Assembly: GCF_012911605.1 (NCBI RefSeq)
Contig: NZ_JAAMPT010000197.1
Coordinates: forward strand, 1-52,910
DNA from: Flavobacterium solisilvae
GTDB taxonomy: Bacteria > Bacteroidota > Bacteroidia > Flavobacteriales > Flavobacteriaceae
Direction of reading: 5' to 3'
Length of the DNA stretch: 52,910 nt
Positions 35,732 through 44,383 of the stretch are shown in pieces; the stretch's first letter is position 1; every line of letters starts with the position of its first letter. The notes beneath the pieces were generated by a model. It made no database searches. It was not told the origin of the DNA and saw only the letters and a list, made by a program, of their open reading frames with translations. The position numbers and the translations under genes were made by a program.

Positions 35732-36598
35732 ATGAAAAATTCATTTATAAAAATAATGGTAGCGGCTGTAATGTTGCTATCTACTGCTATCAATGCACAA
35801 ATAAAAAATTCAAAAACAGAAAAAGTTAAAGTTTATGGAAACTGCGGTATGTGCGAAACTAAAATCGAAAAAGCAGGAACGATTAAAAAAATCGCCTCTG
35901 TAGATTGGAATAAAGATACTCAAATGGCTACGCTAACTTACGATGCAAAAAAGACAAACCAAGACGAAATATTAAAAAGAATTGCACTTGTTGGGTACGA
36001 TAGTGATAAATTTCTCGCTCCTGATGATGTCTATAATAATCTTCACGGTTGTTGTCAATATGATAGAGTGGCAAAAGTTCCTGTAAAAGAAGAAACCGCT
36101 ACTGCTAGCAACGAAAGCCATTCTAATCACAATAATAATTCAGATACTAAAACAGTAATTCAAAATGAAAATCAGTTAAAATCAGTATTTGATACTTATT
36201 TTTTATTGAAAGATGCTTTAATCACCTCTGACGGAACCAAAACAGCTTTAGCTTCAAAAGAACTTTTGGCAGCTGTAAACAATGTCAAAATGGACAAACT
36301 CGAAATGGACGTGCACATGGTTTGGATGAAAGTTGTAAATCTTATTAAAGAAGATGCAACTCATATCTCAGATACAAAAGATGTAAAACACCAGCGCGAT
36401 CATTTCACTACACTATCCAAAGATATTTATACACTAATTAAGGTTTCCAAATACGAAACGGCTGTTTACTATCAATTTTGTCCAATGTACAGCGATGGTA
36501 AAGGTGCCAATTGGTTGAGTAAAGAAAATGCAATCAAAAATCCGTATTACGGTTCTATGATGTTAAGTTGTGGTAAAACGGTAGAAACCATCAAATAA
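35732..36598 (+). CDS. HMA domain plus DUF3347 exported protein
   Basis: This 288-residue protein (start ATG 35732 gives a signal peptide, VAAVMLLSTAINAQ) has an HMA domain with NCGMC (about 35-100) and a CC pair near its end. A linker with HSNHNNNS precedes a C-terminal DUF3347 domain (about 145-285), recognisable by FCPMYSDGKGANWLS and NPYYGSMMLSCG. DUF3347 is common in copper-resistance proteins of Bacteroidota and is thought to bind copper. It opens a seven-gene operon ending with an AraC-type regulator. A second DUF3347 protein lies at 38397. Confidence 0.85.
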   Translation: MKNSFIKIMVAAVMLLSTAINAQIKNSKTEKVKVYGNCGMCETKIEKAGTIKKIASVDWNKDTQMATLTYDAKKTNQDEILKRIALVGYDSDKFLAPDDVYNNLHGCCQYDRVAKVPVKEETATASNESHSNHNNNSDTKTVIQNENQLKSVFDTYFLLKDALITSDGTKTALASKELLAAVNNVKMDKLEMDVHMVWMKVVNLIKEDATHISDTKDVKHQRDHFTTLSKDIYTLIKVSKYETAVYYQFCPMYSDGKGANWLSKENAIKNPYYGSMMLSCGKTVETIK

Positions 36599-36603
36599 GT
36601 AAG

Positions 36604-37074
36604 ATGAAAAAAATTGTAATACTGTTTCTTTTAATCGCTACAGTTACAAACTCCAAAGCTCAAATTAAAATCGGCGATGCTATACCATCAATTACATTAA
36701 AAAGTAATACCAATAATGTGATTGATATCACATCCTTTAAAGGTAAATATGTACTTGTCGATTTTTGGGCTTCTTGGTGTGCGCCTTGCCGATTGGGTAA
36801 CAAAAAGTTAGTGAAACTTCACAACGAAATAAGCTCAAGCAAAGTAGAAATTATCGGAATATCAATCGATACCGATGCCAATAAATGGTTAAAAGCGATA
36901 GAAAAAGATAAAATCAAATTTACGCAACTCATAGACCCAAATGGATTTGATGCTAATACAGCATTACAATTTGGTGTTGAAGAGTTACCATCTAAATACC
37001 TATTCAATCCCGAAGGTATTCTAATGGCTAAAAATCCGTCAGAGGAAGAAATAATGAAATTAATAAAATCATAA
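36604..37074 (+). CDS. TlpA-like periplasmic thioredoxin
   Basis: This 156-residue protein has a signal peptide (ILFLLIATVTNSKAQ) and a thioredoxin fold with the active site WASWCAPCR (about 55-63) and VEELPSKYLFNPEG with the cis-proline. It probably keeps copper-binding cysteines reduced or helps load copper in the periplasm. It starts 6 bases after the previous stop codon and ends one base before the next gene, so it is firmly inside the copper operon. Confidence 0.9.
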   Translation: MKKIVILFLLIATVTNSKAQIKIGDAIPSITLKSNTNNVIDITSFKGKYVLVDFWASWCAPCRLGNKKLVKLHNEISSSKVEIIGISIDTDANKWLKAIEKDKIKFTQLIDPNGFDANTALQFGVEELPSKYLFNPEGILMAKNPSEEEIMKLIKS

Positions 37075-37075
37075 A

Positions 37076-37564
37076 ATGAAAAAAATGTATCTAATTATTA
37101 CATCAATGATTTTGATGTTTTCCATAAAAAGTAATGCACAAATCGTAAAAGCTGAAATCAGAGCTACAGGTTTAACGTGTTCTATGTGTTCCAACGCCAT
37201 AAATAAACAGCTAAAAAGTATGGAAGAAGTGGTTGCTGTAGAAACCGATCTAAATACCAATACGTTTACAGTAACACTCAAAGAAGGTAATGATTTAAGT
37301 CCCAAAGTATTTAAAGAGAAAGTCGAAAAAGCAGGTTTTTTTATTGGTTCATTGTTACTTACAGCAAAACCAGAAACCATTACTAAATCCTCGTATATTT
37401 TGGTTAATGACAAAAAAAGTAATGCTTTAGAAATTCAATTTCAAGTGGTGGACAAAGGTTACGTAACCGAAAAGGAATTTAAAAAATTATCCAAATCATA
37501 TAAGAATGTCGAAACCTACGCTTCAAACAACGAAGAAGATTTTCACATTAAAATGATAAACTAA
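37076..37564 (+). CDS. Exported HMA-domain protein
   Basis: This 162-residue protein has a signal peptide and one HMA-like domain (about 22-90) with the motif GLTCSMCSNAINK, typical of copper chaperones. The C-terminal ~65 residues are of unknown fold (QVVDKGYVTEKEFKKLSKS). It is translationally coupled to the next gene, whose start overlaps its stop by 1 base. It is expected to carry copper in the periplasm. Confidence 0.85.
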   Translation: MKKMYLIITSMILMFSIKSNAQIVKAEIRATGLTCSMCSNAINKQLKSMEEVVAVETDLNTNTFTVTLKEGNDLSPKVFKEKVEKAGFFIGSLLLTAKPETITKSSYILVNDKKSNALEIQFQVVDKGYVTEKEFKKLSKSYKNVETYASNNEEDFHIKMIN

Positions 37565-38379
37565 TGAGAAAGGTAATTTTATTGTTTGTAGGCATCAGTT
37601 GCCAAACTATTTTCAGTCAAGAATTATTTGTAGTAACCGATCCAGCTAGTAATGTTCCTGCAAATTCTTTGGCAGTGAATGTGATGCAATCTGCATTCAA
37701 AGAGGAATTTGAACCAGGTTACAATTATCATTTAATGCCAGAGATAACGTATGGTATTAATAAAAATTTAATGGTTAGAGGTTCTGCGTTTATCAGCACA
37801 AGAACTAATGCATTGTATGCAGAAGGCGGTGGTTTTATGGCAAAGTACAGATTTTACTCCGAAGATGATTTGAATAGTCATTTTCGTTTGGCAGCTTACG
37901 GAAGATACAGTTTCAATCGTGCCGACATCCATCAAGAACAAATAGAAATTCAAGGGCACAATACTGGTTTTGAAACAGGAATAATAGCTACAAAATTGGT
38001 AAAAAAAATAGCGATTAGTTCATCGGTTAGCTTTGAAAAAGCACTGGACAACCAACCAAATTATCCTTTTCCGGATAACATTGGCGACAATGCTACCAAT
38101 TACACATTATCTTTTGGAAAATTAATGTACCCAAAAAAATACACTAGTTTCAAACAAACCAACATCAATCTAATGGTTGAATTTGTCGGACAAACCATCA
38201 ATGAGAATGGTAAATCCTATTTAGATGTAGTTCCTGCAATACAATTCATTTTCAACAGTCAAGCGCGACTAGATTTTGCCTACCGACAAGAGTTAATGAG
38301 TTCAATGGTTCGTTCAGCTCCAAATGGATTTTATTTCAATCTGTATTATACATTTTTTGATTTAAAAAGTAAAAAATAA
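37564..38379 (+). CDS. Predicted outer-membrane barrel protein
   Basis: This 271-residue protein has a signal peptide and alternating hydrophobic patterns of an outer-membrane beta-barrel (for example LMVRGSAFISTRTN and RLDFAYRQELMSS), ending in YYTFFDLKSKK. I know no named family. Its position in a copper operon between HMA and DUF3347 genes suggests a role in copper passage or in outer-membrane protection. It overlaps the previous gene by one base, so expression is coupled. Confidence 0.7.
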   Translation: MRKVILLFVGISCQTIFSQELFVVTDPASNVPANSLAVNVMQSAFKEEFEPGYNYHLMPEITYGINKNLMVRGSAFISTRTNALYAEGGGFMAKYRFYSEDDLNSHFRLAAYGRYSFNRADIHQEQIEIQGHNTGFETGIIATKLVKKIAISSSVSFEKALDNQPNYPFPDNIGDNATNYTLSFGKLMYPKKYTSFKQTNINLMVEFVGQTINENGKSYLDVVPAIQFIFNSQARLDFAYRQELMSSMVRSAPNGFYFNLYYTFFDLKSKK

Positions 38380-38396
38380 TTTTAAAAACATAAACT

Positions 38397-39143
38397 ATGA
38401 AAACACTTATTATAACTGCTATTTTAGCAATCACTTTAATTTCTTGCAATAATAAAAACAACGAAAAAGAAAGTTCTAAAACAGAAACTTCTACAAATTC
38501 TAACGAGCTATTTGCTTGTTCGATGCACCCAGAAGTAACTGGTAAAAAAGGCGAAAATTGTTCTAAATGTGGAATGGAATTAACAGAACCTGTTGCTCAA
38601 GCTAAGTCAGAACACAACCATAATGACGGTCTTCACGAACATAAAGACACTACAAAACTGAAAACTAATGAAGCTGAAAAAAAAGTGGTTGAAGCAGAAA
38701 TTGCTAAATCACCATTTTCAATAAAAGAAATAGTTACAAACTATTTAAAAATTAAAAATGCACTAACAAAAGATGATGCTAAAACTGCGGCAATTGCTGG
38801 AAATTCATTATTCAAAGTTATGGCATCAACCAATACAAATGCTTTAACACCAAGTCAGAAAAAAGAGTATATAGACATTGTTGATGATGCAAAAGAACAC
38901 GCGGAACACATAGGTAAAAATGCAGGTAAAATTGACCATCAGAGAGAACATTTTGCAATTCTTAGCAAAGACATTAATGATTTAATTAAAATGTTTGGAA
39001 CTGATCAAAAGCTGTATCAAGATTATTGTCCAATGTACAATGATAGTAAAGGTGCTATATGGATTAGCGAAACCAAAGAAATTAAAAATCCATTCTATGG
39101 TTCTCAAATGCTTACTTGTGGTAGTTTGAAAAAAACGCTTTAA
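38397..39143 (+). CDS. Lipoprotein with heavy-metal-binding domain and DUF3347
   Basis: This 248-residue lipoprotein (AILAITLISCNNK) carries the small YHS-like heavy-metal-binding motif FACSMHPEVTGKKGENC...SKCGMEL (about 38-62, fragments only), then a linker with HNHNDGLHEH, then a DUF3347 domain (about 110-245) with DYCPMYNDSKGAIW and NPFYGSQMLTCG. The same CxMHPE-CxxCGM motif is seen twice in the copper ATPase at 40249. It would bind copper at the cell envelope. Confidence 0.85.
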   Translation: MKTLIITAILAITLISCNNKNNEKESSKTETSTNSNELFACSMHPEVTGKKGENCSKCGMELTEPVAQAKSEHNHNDGLHEHKDTTKLKTNEAEKKVVEAEIAKSPFSIKEIVTNYLKIKNALTKDDAKTAAIAGNSLFKVMASTNTNALTPSQKKEYIDIVDDAKEHAEHIGKNAGKIDHQREHFAILSKDINDLIKMFGTDQKLYQDYCPMYNDSKGAIWISETKEIKNPFYGSQMLTCGSLKKTL

Positions 39144-39144
39144 A

Positions 39145-39606
39145 ATGAAACGTAAATTCAAGAAGATTGCATTAGTATTCTTTTTAGTGTTTATAGCCAT
39201 TCAATTCTACCAACCAAAACAGAATATAAGTAATTCGTTCGATATTGGGAAAAACTTTGCAAACAACTACAAAGTGCCGCCAACAGTTCTTAATTCATTA
39301 CAAAAAGCGTGTTATGACTGTCACAGTAACAATACCAAATATTTGTGGTACGATTATATTCAACCTGCTAGGATGTTTGTCGAAGATCATATCAAAAACG
39401 GAAAAGAACAACTTAATTTCAATGAGTTCGCTTCGTATTCAAACAGAAAACAACAAAGTAAGTTAGAAGCTATAAGCAAAGAAGTAAAATCGGGCGATAT
39501 GCCTTTGAGTTCATATACTTTGTTACATCACGATGCTAAACTTACAAAACAAGAAAAAGAAGCTATAATTGCTTGGATAAATAAAACGTTGAATTCAAAA
39601 AATTAA
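39145..39606 (+). CDS. Heme-binding domain protein (cytochrome c-like)
   Basis: This 153-residue protein has one N-terminal membrane anchor and the heme-attachment motif CYDCHSN (about 53-59), followed by WYDYIQPARMFVEDHI and GDMPLSSYTLLHHDAKL, where a methionine and histidines could be axial ligands. It matches small heme-binding-domain proteins of Bacteroidota. It starts 2 bases after the previous gene. A redox role in the copper operon is likely but unproven. Confidence 0.85.
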   Translation: MKRKFKKIALVFFLVFIAIQFYQPKQNISNSFDIGKNFANNYKVPPTVLNSLQKACYDCHSNNTKYLWYDYIQPARMFVEDHIKNGKEQLNFNEFASYSNRKQQSKLEAISKEVKSGDMPLSSYTLLHHDAKLTKQEKEAIIAWINKTLNSKN

Positions 39607-39609
39607 AAA

Positions 39610-40170
39610 ATGAAACTCTATATCAAAAATATGGTATGTAGCCGTTGCAAAATGGTAGTTAATTCTGTATTCGAAAGTATAGGAATTAATCCTATTTCTG
39701 TTGAGTTGGGAGAAGTTGAATTGAAAAATGACATTCCAGAAAATTTAAAGAGGCAATTACTAAAAAGCCTTCAAGCAATTGGCTTCGATTTAATAGATGA
39801 CAGGAAAAGTAAAACAATCGATAAGATTAAAACATTGATTATTGATTTGGTCCAAAATAAAAATAATGATTTAAAAACGAACCTGTCAGAGTTTCTGTTC
39901 CAACATCTTCATCAAGATTATAATACCCTAAGCAATCTCTTTTCCGAAGTAGAAAACACAACAATTGAAAAATACTTCATTAATCTGAAAATTGAGAAAG
40001 TAAAAGAGTTGATCATCTATGATGAATTATCCCTAAGCCAAATAGCTTACTCTTTAAACTATAGTAGCGTTTCACATTTAAGTAATCAATTCAAAAAAGT
40101 AACCGGCTTTTCACCAACACACTTTAAGAATATAAAAACCATTAAACGAAAGCAAATCGAAGACTTATAA
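39610..40170 (+). CDS. AraC-type regulator with an N-terminal HMA-like metal domain
   Basis: This 186-residue protein joins an HMA-like N-terminus (residues 1-70, MVCSRCKMVVNSVFESIGI, with a CxxC) to a C-terminal AraC HTH (about 80-180, LSQIAYSLNYSSVSHLSNQFKKVTGFSP, cut here as two helices). It looks like a one-component sensor that binds copper at the CxxC and activates the copper operon. It closes the 35732-40170 operon, just before the copper ATPase gene. The fold assignment is secure; the metal and targets are inferred. Confidence 0.85.
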   Translation: MKLYIKNMVCSRCKMVVNSVFESIGINPISVELGEVELKNDIPENLKRQLLKSLQAIGFDLIDDRKSKTIDKIKTLIIDLVQNKNNDLKTNLSEFLFQHLHQDYNTLSNLFSEVENTTIEKYFINLKIEKVKELIIYDELSLSQIAYSLNYSSVSHLSNQFKKVTGFSPTHFKNIKTIKRKQIEDL

Positions 40171-40248
40171 ATCTTGCAAATCAAACCCAAAATTTTGCAA
40201 ATACAAAAAGCAGTTATGATAGAAATTTGTATTAAAATAATATAAAAA

Positions 40249-42786
40249 ATGATACATACTTACAGCATTACCGGAATGACTTGCGATGGTTGTCGCTCTA
40301 AAGTCGAGAAAGCATTGAATACTATTGATGGTATTGAAGCAAAAGTTTCATTAAGCCCACCAGTGGCCATAATTACTATGGACAAACACATTCCAACATC
40401 AAAGTTGCAGGAAGCACTGACGACTGTTGGAAAATACACCATAGAAATGAGCAATGATAAAACTACAGAAGATACTACAACTAATGAATCCGCTGCAAAG
40501 TCATGTTGTTCTACTCATGAGCATAATTATAAAAAAGAGGCTGTTATACCAACCAACGCCGCTGGTAAATATTATTGCCCAATGCATTGCGAAGGCGAAA
40601 AAGTCTATGACAAAGCGGGCGATTGTCCTGTGTGTGGAATGGATCTAGTCAAAGCACCTGAACTAACCGTAAACAAGACACTATATACTTGTCCAATGCA
40701 TCCCGAAGTAATTAGTGAAACTCCGGGTTCCTGTCCTATATGCGGTATGGATTTAGTACCAATGGAACCAAGCGAAAGCGAAGACCAAAGGACTTATAAA
40801 GATTTGGTTAAGAAAATGAAAATAGCAGTTGTGTTTACAGTTCCCATTTTCGCCATTGCCATGATTGAAATGGCACACAATAATCCTTTATTGCAACTAA
40901 TGGATGCGGACAAATGGAACTGGGTACAGCTTATTTTATCTCTTCCTGTTGTTTTTTATGCCTGTTGGGTATTTTTTGTTCGCGCCTGGAAATCAATAAT
41001 CACTTGGAATTTGAATATGTTTACCCTTATCGGAATCGGTACAGGAGTGGCTTTTCTATTTAGTTTAGTCGGAATGTTTTTTCCTGATATTTTTCCAAGT
41101 GAATTCAAAACAGAACACGGAACTGTATTATTATACTTTGAAGCAACAACAGTTATTCTGACTTTAGTTTTGTTAGGACAATTACTCGAAGCAAGGGCAC
41201 ACAGCCAAACCAGCGGAGCTATCAAAGAATTATTAAAACTTGCGCCAACTGAAGCTACTTTGGTTATTGATGGCGGTGATAAAGTAATATCAATCCACGA
41301 CATCAAAAAAGGCGATTTATTGAGAGTAAAACCCGGAGATAAAATTCCTGTTGACGGTAAAATAACCGATGGGGAAAGCAGTATAGATGAAGCCATGATT
41401 ACTGGTGAGCCAATACCGGTTGATAAAAAGAAAGGCGATAACGTAATTTCCGGAACAATAAACGGAAACAAATCATTTGTGATGATAGCCGAAAAAGTAG
41501 GTTCCGAAACCTTGCTATCTCAAATCGTGCAAATGGTAAATGATGCCAGTCGTTCACGAGCTCCAATTCAGAAATTAGCAGATAGTATCTCCAAGTACTT
41601 TGTGCCAATTGTGGTCATTATATCGGCAATAACCTTTTTTGTTTGGGCAAAATTTGGTCCCGAACCAGCATTGGTGTATGGCTTTATAAATGCTATTGCT
41701 GTATTAATTATAGCCTGTCCTTGTGCTCTGGGTCTGGCAACTCCCATGTCAGTAATGGTTGGTGTTGGCAAAGGAGCACAATCAGGCGTTTTGATAAAGA
41801 ATGCTGAGGCTTTAGAGAACATGAATAAGGTTAATGTTTTAATTACCGATAAAACAGGAACCATCACCGAAGGAAAACCATCTGTCGAAAAAATTTATGC
41901 ATCCAATAACAACGATAGTGACTTATTGCAAAGCATTGCTTCCTTAAACCAATATAGTGAACATCCATTGGCACAAGCTGTGGTAATTTATGCCAAAACA
42001 AAATCCATTTCTTTAATCGAAGTAAAAGATTTTGAAGCCGTTGCCGGAAAAGGAGTTACAGGAACAGTTGCTGGTAAAAAAGTAGCATTAGGTAATAAAA
42101 AACTAATGGAACAAGTTAAAGCAACAGTTTCTGACGATTTAGAGAACAAAATCATTATTGAACAAAAATTAGGAAAAACAGTCTCTTACATTGCCGTTGA
42201 TAACATAGCTGTTGGTTTTGTATCTATAACAGATGCTATTAAAACTTCTAGCAAAGAAGCCATAAAAGAATTAATGAGCCAGGGTGTCGAAGTAATCATG
42301 ATGACTGGTGACAATGTCAATACAGCTAAAGCAGTTGCTGATGAATTGGGATTAAAAACCTATAAAGCTGGATGCTTACCCGAAGACAAACTCAAAGAAA
42401 TTAAAAAATTGCAGGCAGAAGGCAAAATTGTAGCCATGGCTGGCGATGGTATAAATGATGCGCCGGCATTGGCACAAGCCAACATTGGAATAGCAATGGG
42501 AACAGGAACAGATGTCGCTATTGAAAGTGCCAAAATAACTCTGGTCAAAGGCGATTTACAGGGTATCGTAAAAGCCAAGAATTTAAGCCATGCTGTTATG
42601 AGAAATATTAAACAAAATCTATTTTTTGCCTTTTTCTATAATGTACTTGGTGTCCCAATTGCAGCTGGTGTGTTATATCCGGTTTTCGGAATTTTACTAT
42701 CTCCTATGATTGCAGCTTTGGCAATGTCTTTCAGCTCCGTATCTGTTATTATCAATGCCTTGAGACTAAGAGGTTTAAAACTATAA
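40249..42786 (+). CDS. copA: Copper-exporting P1B-type ATPase with extra metal-binding domains
   Basis: This 845-residue ATPase has an N-terminal HMA domain with GMTCDGC (about 10-16). Two small heavy-metal-binding domains follow (YYCPMHC...CPVCGMD, about 105-135, and YTCPMHPE...CPICGMD, about 145-170). Eight membrane helices include CPCALGLATP (about 488), and the cytoplasmic part has the phosphorylation site DKTGTITEG (about 534), HP (EHPLAQ, about 571) and GDGINDAPA (about 732). CPC with ALGLATP marks the copper group. It pumps Cu(I) out of the cytoplasm. Expected to be induced by the AraC-HMA regulator encoded 79 bases upstream. Confidence 0.95.
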   Translation: MIHTYSITGMTCDGCRSKVEKALNTIDGIEAKVSLSPPVAIITMDKHIPTSKLQEALTTVGKYTIEMSNDKTTEDTTTNESAAKSCCSTHEHNYKKEAVIPTNAAGKYYCPMHCEGEKVYDKAGDCPVCGMDLVKAPELTVNKTLYTCPMHPEVISETPGSCPICGMDLVPMEPSESEDQRTYKDLVKKMKIAVVFTVPIFAIAMIEMAHNNPLLQLMDADKWNWVQLILSLPVVFYACWVFFVRAWKSIITWNLNMFTLIGIGTGVAFLFSLVGMFFPDIFPSEFKTEHGTVLLYFEATTVILTLVLLGQLLEARAHSQTSGAIKELLKLAPTEATLVIDGGDKVISIHDIKKGDLLRVKPGDKIPVDGKITDGESSIDEAMITGEPIPVDKKKGDNVISGTINGNKSFVMIAEKVGSETLLSQIVQMVNDASRSRAPIQKLADSISKYFVPIVVIISAITFFVWAKFGPEPALVYGFINAIAVLIIACPCALGLATPMSVMVGVGKGAQSGVLIKNAEALENMNKVNVLITDKTGTITEGKPSVEKIYASNNNDSDLLQSIASLNQYSEHPLAQAVVIYAKTKSISLIEVKDFEAVAGKGVTGTVAGKKVALGNKKLMEQVKATVSDDLENKIIIEQKLGKTVSYIAVDNIAVGFVSITDAIKTSSKEAIKELMSQGVEVIMMTGDNVNTAKAVADELGLKTYKAGCLPEDKLKEIKKLQAEGKIVAMAGDGINDAPALAQANIGIAMGTGTDVAIESAKITLVKGDLQGIVKAKNLSHAVMRNIKQNLFFAFFYNVLGVPIAAGVLYPVFGILLSPMIAALAMSFSSVSVIINALRLRGLKL

Positions 42787-42804
42787 TAATTAACGATAAC
42801 ACGA

Positions 42805-43413
42805 ATGAAACTAAAAAATAACATAGATAAATTAGGAACAATCGGGATGTTCTTTACAGCATTGCTTTCGCCTTGCTGTTTCCCTCTTTTTGCATTTGTA
42901 GCATCTGCTTTAGGTTTAGGTAGTTTTGAACTTTTTGGAGGTTGGACAATGTGGATTTTTCAAGGGATGGTCCTATTATCTTTAGTTGGCTTTTTTCTTT
43001 CCTATCGCCTGCATAGATGCCTATATCCTTTGTTGATAGCTATTCCAAGTACAATAATCATTTTTTACAGCTATTACTTTTGTAATAATGATTATCAGTC
43101 CTATTTTTTATATACTGGTATGTTCGGGCTTCTTATCGCTACAATAGTCAATTATCATAGAAACAAACTTCACTATGGCTGTAATACTTGCACGATGTAC
43201 AACGGTAAATCAGTAGAACTGAAATCAAAAATAACATGTCCACATTGCGGTCACAAAAAAGAAGAAATGATGCCTACTGATGCTTGTCAATTCTTCTATG
43301 AATGCGAAAACTGTAAAAAAATAGTGAAACCTAAACAAGGTGATTGTTGTGTTTATTGCAGCTATGGCACTGTAAAATGTCCACCTATTCAATCAGGTGA
43401 AAAGTGCTGCTAA
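42805..43413 (+). CDS. MerC-like membrane protein fused to a GDCCVxC domain
   Basis: This 202-residue protein starts with a MerC-like four-helix domain (about 8-125), with LLSPCCFPLFAFVASALGLG in the first helix where MerC binds mercury. A zinc-ribbon-like tail (about 140-202) with CPHCGHKK, CENCKK, GDCCVYCSYGTVKCPPIQ and GEKCC follows. The GDCCVxC domain is known as a small stand-alone protein; here it is a fusion. It may take up or chelate mercury or copper. It lies 18 bases after copA. Confidence 0.85.
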   Translation: MKLKNNIDKLGTIGMFFTALLSPCCFPLFAFVASALGLGSFELFGGWTMWIFQGMVLLSLVGFFLSYRLHRCLYPLLIAIPSTIIIFYSYYFCNNDYQSYFLYTGMFGLLIATIVNYHRNKLHYGCNTCTMYNGKSVELKSKITCPHCGHKKEEMMPTDACQFFYECENCKKIVKPKQGDCCVYCSYGTVKCPPIQSGEKCC

Positions 43414-43506
43414 AAATAGTACAGGGCAGCATGCGGAAGCTAACAAAATGAAAGCTAAGCTTAAAGAATTAGATTAATATTCCAACATATTTAAAAATTA
43501 AAATAA

Positions 43507-44379
43507 ATGAAAAAAAACATCCTATTAAGCTTTATGCTTTTGCAATCTGTAATACTGTCAGCACAAGACAAAGTTCAAATTAGAGTAACTGCAGCTAGCC
43601 CTGCAGCATCGTATGAGCAAGAAGTGGGTAGCGCAAAAATAAAAATTTCATATAGCAGACCTTTAGTCAGAGGACGAAAAATATTTGGGGAGTTAGTACC
43701 ATTTGATAAACTTTGGCGAACAGGGGCAAGTGATTGTACTGTAATAACTACTTCCGAAGATATTTCATTTGGCAACAATGTATTAAAAACAGGTAGTTAC
43801 TCAATATTCACAATTCCTTCAATCAATGAGTGGACTATAATTATCAACACAGATACTACTTTACATGGCGAAACCGGCTATGATGAAAAAAAGGATGTGA
43901 TGCGTTTCAAAGTTCCTGTCGAAAAAAGCTCTAACTTCTATGAAACATTTACAATCGATTTAAATGACATCAACAGTAAGGGTGAAGCATTTCTGAAAAT
44001 ACTTTGGGAAAATACGATGGTTAAAATACCAATAAAAAGCCAAGAAGATGATACAATAGTAGCATTGATAGAACAACATATCATAAAAGGAAAAACCCAG
44101 GATGCCAATTTATTGTTTCAGGCAGCTAATTATTATTACAGCACAAATAGAGATTATAAACAGGCAATAATTTGGCTTTTAGAAGCAGAAAAATTAAACC
44201 CTGAAAACTTCTATTACCCAAATTTGAGACAAAAAATAGCATCCGAATTAAAAGATTACACTAATGCAATAGCAGCAGCAAAAAGAGCAATTACTTTGGC
44301 TGATAAGGAAAAAATGAAAACTACAATCGAGACACTAAATAAAAGAATAGCGGATTGGGAAATAATATTAAAAAATTAA
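43507..44379 (+). CDS. DUF2911-family exported protein with helical repeats
   Basis: This 290-residue protein has a signal peptide (SFMLLQSVILSAQ), a DUF2911 domain (about 25-170, with ISYSRPLVRGRKIFGELVP, and RTGASDCTVITTSEDI) and a C-terminal TPR-like part (about 185-285, with LLFQAANYYYSTNRDYKQA). DUF2911 proteins are exported Bacteroidota proteins of unknown function. It stands 93 bases after the MerC fusion and 4 bases before the multicopper oxidase gene, so it probably shares transcription with the oxidase. Confidence 0.85.
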   Translation: MKKNILLSFMLLQSVILSAQDKVQIRVTAASPAASYEQEVGSAKIKISYSRPLVRGRKIFGELVPFDKLWRTGASDCTVITTSEDISFGNNVLKTGSYSIFTIPSINEWTIIINTDTTLHGETGYDEKKDVMRFKVPVEKSSNFYETFTIDLNDINSKGEAFLKILWENTMVKIPIKSQEDDTIVALIEQHIIKGKTQDANLLFQAANYYYSTNRDYKQAIIWLLEAEKLNPENFYYPNLRQKIASELKDYTNAIAAAKRAITLADKEKMKTTIETLNKRIADWEIILKN

Positions 44380-44383
44380 AATT

